The notes under the pieces were generated by a model. That model was given only the letters and a program-made list of their open reading frames with translations. It made no database searches and was not told the origin of the DNA. Position numbers and translations under genes: made by a program. Of a stretch of 5,769 bases of DNA, positions 1 to 5,769 are shown piece after piece. This DNA comes from Flavobacteriaceae bacterium (lineage in GTDB: Bacteria; Bacteroidota; Bacteroidia; Flavobacteriales; Flavobacteriaceae). Where the stretch lies: contig CANHBE010000174.1 in NCBI GenBank assembly GCA_947458575.1, forward strand, positions 1-5,769, read 5' to 3'. Numbering within the stretch: the stretch's first letter is position 1; every line of letters begins with the position of its first letter.

Positions 1-797
1 AGCATTCGATCGGTATTCTTAATTTGCTGATCTTCTTCCGATTCGGCGTTGAGCTTCGTTAAATCGATATTGATGATATATTTTTTGAATGAACTCTTAG
101 CAAAGGGAAGTTTCTGTCGGTCTTCGTATTTTTTAGGAACAAGATCTTCATAGTAAAATCCGTCGTTCAAAACCAATTGCAAAATACTCGATTTATCGCT
201 GCTTATCAATTCACCGGTCTTGGCTTTGATCACATTTTTACTACCGTCGTAGGAATTTGTTTTCTTATGAATGGTAACACCCCGAAGATAATTGCCGTTT
301 TCACCTGTTTTTTTATCCACTTTGATGCTGTAGCTGCCGACCTCACTGAACTGGCCTTCTGCAATGGCCATGGCGGGTTTCATTTGCGCAATTTCTTTTC
401 TGAAATTGATGAATTTATACTCTGCATAGGGTATCACATTATTTGCGAAGAAGAAAGCTGCACCGCTCAAGAAAATGATAAAAATCGTTAATCCTCTCAT
501 GATGCGTTGTAAAGAAATACCAGCCGACTTCATGGCGGCAAACTCGTAGTTCTCGGCTAAATCTCCAAAGGTCATAATGGATGCCAGTAAGACCGATAGT
601 GGGAGCACCAGCGGAACTAAACTTGGCATTTTAAACAATAGGAATTTAACAATCAGGATTACGTCGAGGTCTTTACCTGCTAATTCAGAGATAAATAACC
701 AGACAGTTTGTAGGATGAAAATTAAAAGTAGAATAACAAATACAGTCGTAAATGTGGTTACAAAAGATTTTAGGATGTATCTGTCGAGAATTTTCAC
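1..797 (-). CDS. LptF/LptG-family LPS export permease, N-terminal part (cut by window edge)
   Basis: This is the first 265 codons of an inner-membrane permease of the LptF/LptG (YjgP/YjgQ) family. In the Lpt machine such proteins pair in the membrane, work with the ATPase LptB and move lipopolysaccharide from the inner membrane toward the outer membrane. Three hydrophobic segments are visible at about residues 13-36, 56-77 and 101-120. The cytoplasmic loop between the second and third (about 82-95, ENYEFAAMKSAGIS) fits the family's coupling-helix region. After the third segment a polar stretch begins (MAIAEGQF near 143-150), matching the start of the periplasmic beta-jellyroll domain. The start is taken as GTG at 795-797, because an in-frame TAA lies immediately upstream and the N-terminus KILDRYILKSF is typical of the family. 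It follows lolA by 6 nt. LptF and LptG cannot be separated with confidence in Bacteroidota, so no symbol is given. The C-terminal half lies beyond the left edge. Confidence 0.93.
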   Translation of the reverse strand, partial: MKILDRYILKSFVTTFTTVFVILLLIFILQTVWLFISELAGKDLDVILIVKFLLFKMPSLVPLVLPLSVLLASIMTFGDLAENYEFAAMKSAGISLQRIMRGLTIFIIFLSGAAFFFANNVIPYAEYKFINFRKEIAQMKPAMAIAEGQFSEVGSYSIKVDKKTGENGNYLRGVTIHKKTNSYDGSKNVIKAKTGELISSDKSSILQLVLNDGFYYEDLVPKKYEDRQKLPFAKSSFKKYIINIDLTKLNAESEEDQQIKNTDRM

Positions 798-803
798 TTA
801 AGG

Positions 804-1445
804 TTAATCTAACTTATTGATGTAGTATTTTGGATATTTTGTAGCATCAAAGGTAAATTGATTTTTTGATAAAGGTTGGTTGACTTTGAAAGAATTAACG
901 GTAAGCGTAGTCTTGCTGCCGTTTTTCCCTATTTCGATCAAATTGTAGATGTTTTTGGTTTGTGTGTCAATACCGAGTAGAATTTCTTTTCGTTGATCTT
1001 TCGTATTGGTTGGGATAAGTTTGATGTATTGAATTTGTCGTCCCTTCACATTTTGCTTGATATCCCAAGTATACTTGTATCCGCTGTTGTAGAAAGTTAG
1101 TAACTTAGAGGGAGTTACTGCCGAATCATCCTTTTCGTCGAGTTTAGAAATAGAAACCTCTTCATCTTCAGGATTTATCGTGTATATTTTCTTTCCATCA
1201 AAAATTTTGGTAACCCCCATCAAGTTCAAGACATACATGTTGCCTTTCATGGTCACGTTGCCTTTACTTTCTTGATTGATATTTTCTTTGGTATTGTTGA
1301 GGGCGTACTTAAAGTCAATGACAATATTGTCGTAGCTTTTGACTTTTGCGGTTACTTGGTCGAGGAGATCTTTTGCTTTCTTGTCCTGTGCATAGACCTT
1401 GCAGCCCATGGCAATAAAAAATACAAAAAAGACAACTTGTTTCAT
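804..1445 (-). CDS. lolA: LolA-like outer-membrane lipoprotein carrier protein
   Basis: This 213-residue protein is probably the periplasmic chaperone that accepts lipoproteins from the LolCDE transporter and carries them to the outer membrane. A short signal peptide is visible: Lys2, a hydrophobic core at about 4-14, and a likely type I cleavage site VYA|QD after residue 19. The mature part fits the LolA fold, with alternating beta-strand stretches, a G-x-V-x-x-KG-x-x-Y-x-L pattern near 62-74, a DGKKIY turn near 83-88 and a C-terminal FTFDATKYP segment near 197-205. The length agrees with the family. The start at 1443-1445 is preferred because it gives a clean signal peptide and sits one base after the ftsK stop; longer in-frame starts would overlap ftsK. 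Position between ftsK and an LPS-export permease supports an envelope-transport role. Bacteroidota LolA proteins are divergent and a LolB partner is often not recognisable, so the mechanism is inferred from the family. Confidence 0.88.
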   Translation of the reverse strand: MKQVVFFVFFIAMGCKVYAQDKKAKDLLDQVTAKVKSYDNIVIDFKYALNNTKENINQESKGNVTMKGNMYVLNLMGVTKIFDGKKIYTINPEDEEVSISKLDEKDDSAVTPSKLLTFYNSGYKYTWDIKQNVKGRQIQYIKLIPTNTKDQRKEILLGIDTQTKNIYNLIEIGKNGSKTTLTVNSFKVNQPLSKNQFTFDATKYPKYYINKLD

Positions 1446-1446
1446 T

Positions 1447-3909
1447 TTAAAAATCATTTTGTTCATTATTGAAAAATTGATCCAAAGCACTTAAATCGGT
1501 AATGTTTACATTTCTCGCTTTACTTCCTTCGAATGGCCCTACGATGCCGGCAGCTTCCAATTGGTCGATTAATCGTCCGGCTCTGTTGTAACCTAATTTT
1601 AATTTTCGTTGGAGTAAAGAAGCCGAACCTTGTTGTGCAGTGACAATAATCTCGGCTGCTTCGCGAAAGAGAGAATCCCTTTCGGAAATGTCAATATCAA
1701 GAGTAGTGCCATTTTCGTCTCCAATAAACTCTGGTAACAAATAAGCATCGGGATACGCTTTTTGAGCGCCAATAAATTCAGTGATTTTTTCTACTTCGGG
1801 CGTATCAACGAAAGCACATTGCACGCGAACTAAATCATTACCGTTGGTGTACAGCAAATCTCCACGACCAATTAGTTGATCTGCACCTTGCGTATCCAAA
1901 ATAGTTCTGGAATCGATTTTGGAGGTCACACGGAAAGCTATTCTTGCAGGGAAATTCGCCTTGATAATACCCGTAATTACGTTAACAGATGGTCTTTGGG
2001 TAGCAATTATCAAATGAATACCAATGGCACGGGCCAATTGTGCCAAACGAGCAATAGGCGTTTCAACTTCTTTACCTGCAGTCATGATTAAGTCTGCAAA
2101 CTCATCGACAACCAAAACAATATAAGGCAAGAAACGGTGACCGTTCTCTGGATTTAGTTTTCTATTTTTAAACTTCTCATTATACTCTTTGATATTTCGG
2201 ACCATTGCGTCTTTGAGCAAGGAATAACGATTGTCCATTTCAACGCAAAGAGAATTCAAAGTATTGATTACTTTGGTGTTATCAGTGATAATGGCATCCC
2301 CGGAATCAGGTAATTTGGCCAAGTAATGTCTTTCAATTTTATTGAAGAGGGTCAATTCGACTTTCTTGGGATCGACAAGGACAAATTTTACTTCAGCAGG
2401 ATGTTTCTTATACAAGAGCGAAGTAAGCACAGCGTTTAGTCCAACCGATTTTCCCTGACCGGTAGCACCTGCCATGAGTAGGTGAGGCATCTTTGCCAAA
2501 TCGACTACGAACGTTTCGTTGGAAATGGTTTTTCCCAGTGCAATCGGAAGTTCCATTTCGGCTTCTTGAAATTTTGCCGAACCAATCACACTTTTCATAG
2601 AAACCATCGTTGGATTCTTATTTGGCACTTCGATACCGATTGTTCCTTTGCCCGGAATTGGCGCAATAATTCGGATTCCAAGGGCAGCTAATGACAGAGC
2701 GATATCATCTTCAAGGCTTTTTATTTTCGAAATACGGATACCCGCTTCAGGTACAATTTCATACAGAGTAACAGAAGGTCCGACAGTAGCTTTAATTTGT
2801 GCGATTTCAATCTTGTAGTTTCTCAGCGTTTCAACAATATTGTTTTTGTTTTCCTCGAGTTCTGCCTGATTGATAGTAATTCCACCGCCGGCATATTCTT
2901 TTAACATGTCTAACGTTGGAAACTTATAGTTGGATAGTTCTAATGTCGGATCAAACAAGCCAAAGTCTGCGACCAGTCTAGAAGCTAAGTTTTCATCAAT
3001 AGTAGCTTCTTCGGGCGCTTTCTCGATCACAAATGATTCGTCTCCAGTGGGGATAATTTCCGGTTCTTTGGCCGGTTTCACGGTTTTGATTACCGGCTCA
3101 AGCTTGATTTCAGATGGATGCTCAATAGTTGGCTTCAACGCTTCTTTGTTGATCTCGAATTGACTAACAACTTTTAACTGTGGTTCGTCGTCAATTTCAT
3201 CTTCCGGTTTTTCTTGCGCATTTTCATCTTGCAAAGCATACTCTTCTAGATTATAAGAAACTTCCGAGCCTTCATTATTGAAACTTTTGAAATCATCCTT
3301 CATTTCTTTTTTGTTGCGCTCGAAGAATGACTTTACGGAGTCGGGCGAGATCTTTATTTTGAAAATCAAATAAATAGTAATCCCAAGAATTAAAATTAGA
3401 AGCGTACCAATTCTTCCCACATAATCCTGTGCGAATAAATTCATCTCATAGCCAATAGTTCCGCCCAATTCCGGCAGCGTATTAGCGAAGAAGCCAAAAA
3501 GAATAGAGATTAAGATGATGGCAAATAAGTCCCAAAACCAAATATTCTTTAGTTTCTTCAATGAAATGTCTAAGGCGAGAAATGAACCGGTTAGAAAAAT
3601 TAGTTTGACGAATAGAAACGAACCTACACCAAATCCTTTATAAATGAAGAAATCAGCCAAAACAGCTCCGAATTTACCCAACCAGTTTTTGGATTTTTCA
3701 CCACGTTCCGCTAAAAGCTGCAAAGTACTTTGGTCTTCGTGACCGTATATGAAGAATGAGATGAAGGCAACAAGCAATGCTATCGAAAACAAAACAAAAA
3801 TACTTCCAAGTAGGAGCTTTTGCTGACGGGATAACTTCCAAGAGATTTTCTTGTCAGTTGCTTGATCCTCGTTGATCTCTTTGGATTCTTTTTTTGCTGA
3901 TTTTGCCAT
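1447..3909 (-). CDS. ftsK: DNA translocase FtsK (FtsK/SpoIIIE family)
   Basis: This complete 820-residue protein is a septum-anchored, hexameric ATP-driven DNA pump that clears and aligns chromosome ends during division and activates XerCD/dif recombination. Four membrane segments lie at about residues 32-54, 88-113, 123-143 and 165-185. A polar, acidic, proline-containing linker follows (about 200-310), short compared with the E. coli linker. The motor begins with the alpha domain (about 330-440). The RecA-like beta domain carries Walker A GATGQGKS at 481-488, Walker B IVLVVDEFAD at about 597-606 with acidic D602 and E603, and the family motif IIATQRPS near 634-641. The C-terminal gamma winged helix, which reads DNA polarity sequences, is at about 745-810 (LLQRKLKLGYNRAGRLIDQL). 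All key residues are present and the length is normal for flavobacterial FtsK. It lies 27 nt after dgkA and 1 nt before lolA, so it is probably expressed from upstream in the operon. Confidence 0.98.
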   Translation of the reverse strand: MAKSAKKESKEINEDQATDKKISWKLSRQQKLLLGSIFVLFSIALLVAFISFFIYGHEDQSTLQLLAERGEKSKNWLGKFGAVLADFFIYKGFGVGSFLFVKLIFLTGSFLALDISLKKLKNIWFWDLFAIILISILFGFFANTLPELGGTIGYEMNLFAQDYVGRIGTLLILILGITIYLIFKIKISPDSVKSFFERNKKEMKDDFKSFNNEGSEVSYNLEEYALQDENAQEKPEDEIDDEPQLKVVSQFEINKEALKPTIEHPSEIKLEPVIKTVKPAKEPEIIPTGDESFVIEKAPEEATIDENLASRLVADFGLFDPTLELSNYKFPTLDMLKEYAGGGITINQAELEENKNNIVETLRNYKIEIAQIKATVGPSVTLYEIVPEAGIRISKIKSLEDDIALSLAALGIRIIAPIPGKGTIGIEVPNKNPTMVSMKSVIGSAKFQEAEMELPIALGKTISNETFVVDLAKMPHLLMAGATGQGKSVGLNAVLTSLLYKKHPAEVKFVLVDPKKVELTLFNKIERHYLAKLPDSGDAIITDNTKVINTLNSLCVEMDNRYSLLKDAMVRNIKEYNEKFKNRKLNPENGHRFLPYIVLVVDEFADLIMTAGKEVETPIARLAQLARAIGIHLIIATQRPSVNVITGIIKANFPARIAFRVTSKIDSRTILDTQGADQLIGRGDLLYTNGNDLVRVQCAFVDTPEVEKITEFIGAQKAYPDAYLLPEFIGDENGTTLDIDISERDSLFREAAEIIVTAQQGSASLLQRKLKLGYNRAGRLIDQLEAAGIVGPFEGSKARNVNITDLSALDQFFNNEQNDF

Positions 3910-3936
3910 TTACATTATTTCGATGAAAAATTTGAG

Positions 3937-4311
3937 CTACAATAACTTTGGAATATAGATAATTAAGACCAAACTAATAGCAGTCATGGCCGCAAAAAAC
4001 ACAGAGCCGGCTGCAATATCTTTAATAAAACCTATTTTTTCGTGATAGTTCGGATGAATGAAATCGGCAATTTTCTCGATAGCTGTATTCAAGCCCTCTA
4101 TACTCAAGACCAAGCCTAATGCTAATATTTGAAACATCCATTCTGTCGAGGAAATTTCAAAATAAAAGCCCGCAATAAAAAGCAATACTCCCACGGAAGT
4201 CTGAACCATAATACTGTGTTCAGTGCCCATTAGTTTGATAGCGCCTCTTAAAGCAAAACCAATACTTTTAAGTCTGCCCGTAAGAAAGGTATTGTCTTTT
4301 TGGAATTCCAT
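3937..4311 (-). CDS. dgkA: DgkA-type membrane lipid kinase (diacylglycerol or undecaprenol kinase)
   Basis: This 124-residue inner-membrane protein belongs to the prokaryotic DgkA family, which phosphorylates diacylglycerol (as in E. coli) or undecaprenol (as in many Gram-positive members) with ATP. An amphipathic N-terminus is followed by three hydrophobic segments at about 34-52, 56-72 and 99-120. The signature is clear: E72-G-L-N75-T-A-I-E79, then D83, H90 and K97-D98. These align without gaps with E. coli E69, N72, E76, D80 and K94-D95 in the shared E-x-L-N-S/T-A-I-E and KD motifs. The active-site set is therefore intact and length matches the family. The sequence cannot settle which lipid is the substrate; recycling of diacylglycerol from envelope glycan synthesis or of undecaprenol are both plausible. 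It starts 10 nt after the tpx stop and ends 27 nt before ftsK, so it is very likely co-transcribed with both. Confidence 0.93.
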   Translation of the reverse strand: MEFQKDNTFLTGRLKSIGFALRGAIKLMGTEHSIMVQTSVGVLLFIAGFYFEISSTEWMFQILALGLVLSIEGLNTAIEKIADFIHPNYHEKIGFIKDIAAGSVFFAAMTAISLVLIIYIPKLL

Positions 4312-4321
4312 TGGGTTTTAT

Positions 4322-4819
4322 TTACAAGACGGCCAAGGCGTCTTTATAGTTCGGTTCGTCGGCAATTTCAGGGACTTGTTCCTCATAAAGTACTGTTCCA
4401 TTCTCGTCGAGCACAATGACAACGCGAGAGTGAAGTCCAGCCAAAACGCCTTCGGCAATTTCTAAACCATAGTCTTTCCCAAAACTTCCATCTTTAAAAT
4501 CAGATAGGTTGATGACGTTTTCAATGCCTTCTGCACCGCAAAAACGCTTTTGAGCGAATGGCAAATCGCGCGAAATACACAAGACTTTCGTGTTAGCAAG
4601 TGTGCTGGCATCAGTATTGAACTTGCGAACTGAAGTAGCGCAGGTCGGCGTATCGATACTTGGGAAGATATTCAATACCAAACGAGTACCAGCGAAGTCT
4701 TCTAATTTTACAGTCGAAAGATCATTTTTTACTAAAGTAAATGCGGGTGCTTTTGTACCAACTTTCGGTAATTCACCACTAGTTTTTATTGGGTTTCCAC
4801 CTAACGTAATTGAGGCCAT
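4322..4819 (-). CDS. tpx: Thiol peroxidase Tpx (atypical 2-Cys peroxiredoxin)
   Basis: This complete 165-residue protein is a thiol peroxidase that reduces hydrogen peroxide and organic hydroperoxides using electrons from thioredoxin. The peroxidatic site is seen as FPSIDTPTCATSVRKF, with catalytic C60 and T57. The resolving cysteine is C94 in KRFCGAEG, and R132 in the LHSRVVIVLDENG stretch fits the conserved active-site arginine. The C60-C94 spacing of 34 equals that of E. coli Tpx (C61 and C95), so an intramolecular disulfide cycle is expected. A third cysteine, C81, sits in VLCISRDLPFAQ as in E. coli. There is no signal peptide. The open frame continues upstream to about 4930, but the start at 4817-4819 gives the family-standard N-terminus (ITLGGNPI) and lies downstream of a good promoter element. 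It is the first gene of the minus-strand operon, 10 nt before dgkA, and diverges from arsR. Confidence 0.97.
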   Translation of the reverse strand: MASITLGGNPIKTSGELPKVGTKAPAFTLVKNDLSTVKLEDFAGTRLVLNIFPSIDTPTCATSVRKFNTDASTLANTKVLCISRDLPFAQKRFCGAEGIENVINLSDFKDGSFGKDYGLEIAEGVLAGLHSRVVIVLDENGTVLYEEQVPEIADEPNYKDALAVL

Positions 4820-4842
4820 TTTTTTTGTTTTTTGTTCGATGC

Positions 4843-4850
4843 CAAAAGTA
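4843..4850 (-). promoter_or_regulatory. Probable -7 promoter element for the tpx operon
   Basis: Read on the minus strand this is TACTTTTG, a perfect match to the Bacteroidota -7 consensus TAnnTTTG. It would start transcription about 15-20 nt before the tpx ATG, leaving a short A-rich leader without a Shine-Dalgarno sequence, as is usual in this phylum. No TTG-type -33 element is found at the usual 17-23 nt upstream; the nearest one (4886-4888) is 35 nt away. An inverted repeat occupies the spacer, so the promoter may depend on a regulator. The call rests on motif and position only. Confidence 0.55.
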
Positions 4851-4852
4851 TG

Positions 4853-4871
4853 AATTATTTCGAGAATAATT
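4853..4871. repeat. 19-bp inverted repeat just upstream of the tpx -7 element
   Basis: The arms AATTATT and AATAATT are perfect 7-bp reverse complements around a 5-bp centre, TCGAG. The repeat begins 2 bp upstream of the tpx -7 element and fills the promoter spacer, where a bound protein would affect polymerase. It could be an operator for a redox or metal regulator of tpx. Arms this AT-rich also arise by chance in AT-rich intergenic DNA, and the length and spacing are unsuited to a strong terminator. Confidence 0.4.
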
Positions 4872-4895
4872 TTTAGAATTTTTTTCAACTTTCCC

Positions 4896-4927
4896 TTGCT
4901 TTTTATTATTCTTATATCGTAATATTG
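4896..4927 (+). promoter_or_regulatory. Probable arsR promoter (-33 TTG, -7 TAATATTG)
   Basis: A TTG at 4896-4898 is followed after 21 nt by TAATATTG at 4920-4927, which differs from the Bacteroidota -7 consensus TAnnTTTG at one position. The spacing is within the usual range. Transcription would begin near 4933-4936, leaving a leader of only about 15 nt before the arsR ATG. The -7 element forms the left half of the palindrome core, so repressor binding would directly block polymerase. Confidence 0.5.
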
Positions 4928-4943
4928 CAATATTAAAATATAA
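4912..4943. promoter_or_regulatory. Candidate ArsR operator: 32-bp interrupted palindrome
   Basis: The core at 4920-4935, TAATATTGCAATATTA, is a perfect 16-bp palindrome. After a 2-bp mismatch on each side (CG against AA), perfect symmetry resumes with TTATAT at 4912-4917 and ATATAA at 4938-4943. In all, 14 of 16 base pairs are symmetric. The site overlaps the probable arsR -7 element and ends 5 bp before the arsR start codon. ArsR/SmtB-family dimers typically bind imperfect AT-rich palindromes in their own promoters and release them on binding metalloid, so autoregulation is the natural reading. Confidence 0.7.
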
Positions 4944-4948
4944 CAAAC

Positions 4949-5272
4949 ATGGGTGCATCAAAATCTGCCTCTTTCTCACAGAAACAAAACGAAATCGCAA
5001 GCGTATTTAAAGCGCTGTCTCATCCGGCTCGGATTGCAATTGTTGAGTATTTATTATCAGTTGACAGTTGTATTTGTAGTGATATTGTCAACGAATTACC
5101 CTTGGCACAACCCACCATTTCACAACATTTAAAGGAACTCAAAAATGCTAAGATTATCAAAGGAAATATTGAAGGAACAGCAATTTGTTATTGTATAGAT
5201 TCTGATACAATGGTTAAAATAGAGGCTTATTTCTCACTGATTTCTCATACTTTACAAAATAAATGTTGCTAG
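4949..5272 (+). CDS. arsR: ArsR/SmtB-family metalloid-responsive repressor
   Basis: This 107-residue winged-helix protein is probably an arsenite-sensing transcriptional repressor. The ArsR fold is clear: the early helix VFKALSHPARIAIVEYLL (about 19-36), the recognition helix around AQPTISQHLKEL (about 53-64) and a beta-wing near 68-85 (KIIKGNIEGTAICYCI). A C41-x-C43 pair (DSCICSDIV) sits just before the recognition region, aligning with C32 and C34 of the E. coli ArsR ELCVCDLC motif; the position of the third E. coli cysteine, C37, is Ile46 here. Further cysteines are C80 and C82 in the wing and C106-C107 at the C-terminus. ATG 4949 gives the usual flavobacterial N-terminus, with a large palindrome directly upstream. 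The gene diverges from tpx and leads a plus-strand operon with the DUF6428 gene 30 nt downstream. Another soft metal or metalloid as inducer cannot be excluded. Confidence 0.93.
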   Translation: MGASKSASFSQKQNEIASVFKALSHPARIAIVEYLLSVDSCICSDIVNELPLAQPTISQHLKELKNAKIIKGNIEGTAICYCIDSDTMVKIEAYFSLISHTLQNKCC

Positions 5273-5302
5273 GTAAAATCTTCAAACTAAAAATAAACAA
5301 TA

Positions 5303-5769
5303 ATGAAATTGTCTCAATTCAAATTGCAACTCGCACAAACCGAAAATCTTGAGTTTGTGCTTCAAAACGGAACAAAAGTGCCAGCCCACTTTCATATTAC
5401 TGAAGTTGGAATGACGACAAAGCAATTTACCGATTGCGGGAATACGTTTCGAATTCAAAAAACAGCTACTTTTCAATTGTGGACTTCGGTCGATTTCCAC
5501 CATCGATTAGAGACGAAAAAAGTCCTAAAAATTATTGAGGCAACCGAAAATATGTTTGCAGGAGAAGATCTGGAAATTGAGATCGAATACCAACAAGAAA
5601 CCATTGGGAAATTTGGTTTGGATTTTAAAGATAATCAATTTGTTTTGACCAATACGATGACGGATTGCTTGGCAAAAGACAATTGCGGGATTCCACAGAA
5701 AGTAAAAGTATCACTCGATCAATTGCAAGAAACCGCCGCTTCTTGTTGCGCGCCAAATGGTAATTGCTG
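5303..5769 (+). CDS. Uncharacterised cysteine-rich protein, probably DUF6428 family (cut at or near its C-terminus)
   Basis: The frame is open from ATG 5303 to the window edge, giving 155 residues. The last two bases are TG, so the next codon could be a TGA stop or a further Cys or Trp; the protein is probably complete or nearly so. I recognise it as likely DUF6428, a family seen next to arsR in flavobacterial arsenic clusters. No function is established to my knowledge. Visible traits are H29-F-H31-I-T-E34 in an early strand, C45 in FTDCGNTFR, an FQLWTSVDFHHRLE stretch (58-70), EIEIEYQQETIGKFGLDF (91-108), C122 and C128 in DCLAKDNCGIP, and a C-terminal C148-C149 plus C155. There is no signal peptide or membrane segment, so it should be cytoplasmic. 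The start follows an A-rich leader 30 nt after arsR, implying co-transcription and metalloid induction. A thiol-based metalloid-binding role is inference only. Confidence 0.8.
   Translation, partial: MKLSQFKLQLAQTENLEFVLQNGTKVPAHFHITEVGMTTKQFTDCGNTFRIQKTATFQLWTSVDFHHRLETKKVLKIIEATENMFAGEDLEIEIEYQQETIGKFGLDFKDNQFVLTNTMTDCLAKDNCGIPQKVKVSLDQLQETAASCCAPNGNC

Noticed and set aside
177..801. Two plus-strand open frames (177-491 and 577-801) opposite the LPS permease gene
   Set aside because: They are antisense to the continuous LptF/LptG frame, which shows family-typical membrane segments; the plus-strand translations resemble nothing.
1385..1445. Possible lipoprotein lipobox (AMGC) in the LolA signal peptide
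   Set aside because: The residues before the Cys are a poor lipobox (Ala at -3, Met at -2), while VYA|QD just after is a good type I site, fitting a soluble periplasmic carrier.
1446..1490. Longer lolA starts (GTG at 1488-1490, ATG at 1464-1466 or 1455-1457)
   Set aside because: They would overlap the ftsK C-terminus and put extra polar and charged residues before the signal peptide; ATG 1443-1445 gives a clean signal sequence with 1-nt spacing.
4820..4840. Long A-rich run before tpx considered as a terminator tail or slippery site
   Set aside because: There is no stable GC stem before it in either direction, and A-rich leaders before start codons are normal in Bacteroidota.
4853..4871. Inverted repeat considered as a bidirectional terminator between tpx and arsR
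   Set aside because: The genes diverge so no terminator is expected, and a 7-bp almost all-AT stem would be too weak.
4820..4930. Upstream extension of the tpx frame by 37 codons
   Set aside because: The added residues are Lys/Ile/Asn-rich and unlike Tpx, and the region contains the probable tpx promoter; the protein aligns to E. coli Tpx from ATG 4817-4819.
4779..5000. Minus-strand 73-codon open frame across the tpx-arsR divergent region
   Set aside because: It overlaps both promoters and both gene starts, has low-complexity basic composition and resembles no family.
5282..5503. Minus-strand 73-codon frame antisense to the DUF6428 gene
   Set aside because: It is antisense to a well-supported protein and has no recognisable domain.

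Overview
The window reads as chromosomal DNA from a Bacteroidota bacterium, most likely Flavobacterium or a close relative of class Flavobacteriia. The basis is low GC, A-rich leaders without Shine-Dalgarno sequences, promoter elements close to the Bacteroidota consensus (TTG near -33, TAnnTTTG near -7), and proteins that read as flavobacterial versions of Tpx, DgkA, FtsK, LolA and LptF/LptG. No RNA gene, mobile element, CRISPR array or rho-independent terminator was seen.

Positions 1-4819 are almost fully coding on the minus strand. In transcription order they hold thiol peroxidase (tpx), a DgkA-type lipid kinase, the FtsK DNA translocase, a LolA-like lipoprotein carrier, and the first 265 residues of an LptF/LptG-family LPS-export permease that runs off the left edge. 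Gaps are only 10, 27, 1 and 6 nt, so this looks like one operon. It combines peroxide defence, lipid recycling, chromosome segregation at division, lipoprotein transport and LPS transport, mostly cell-envelope work. The permease starts at a GTG, and LolA starts one base after the ftsK stop.

Positions 4820-4948 are a divergent control region. On the minus side a perfect TAnnTTTG match lies close to tpx, with a 19-bp inverted repeat just upstream of it. On the plus side a large interrupted palindrome (4912-4943) overlaps the probable -7 element and ends five bases before the start of an ArsR-family repressor, so it is a strong candidate autoregulatory operator.

Positions 4949-5769 run on the plus strand: a cysteine-rich ArsR-type repressor followed after 30 nt by a cysteine-rich uncharacterised protein that I recognise as probably DUF6428. 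This looks like the start of a flavobacterial arsenic-response operon, whose reductase or permease genes would be expected beyond the right edge. The least explained part of the window is the DUF6428 protein and its regulation by this ArsR.
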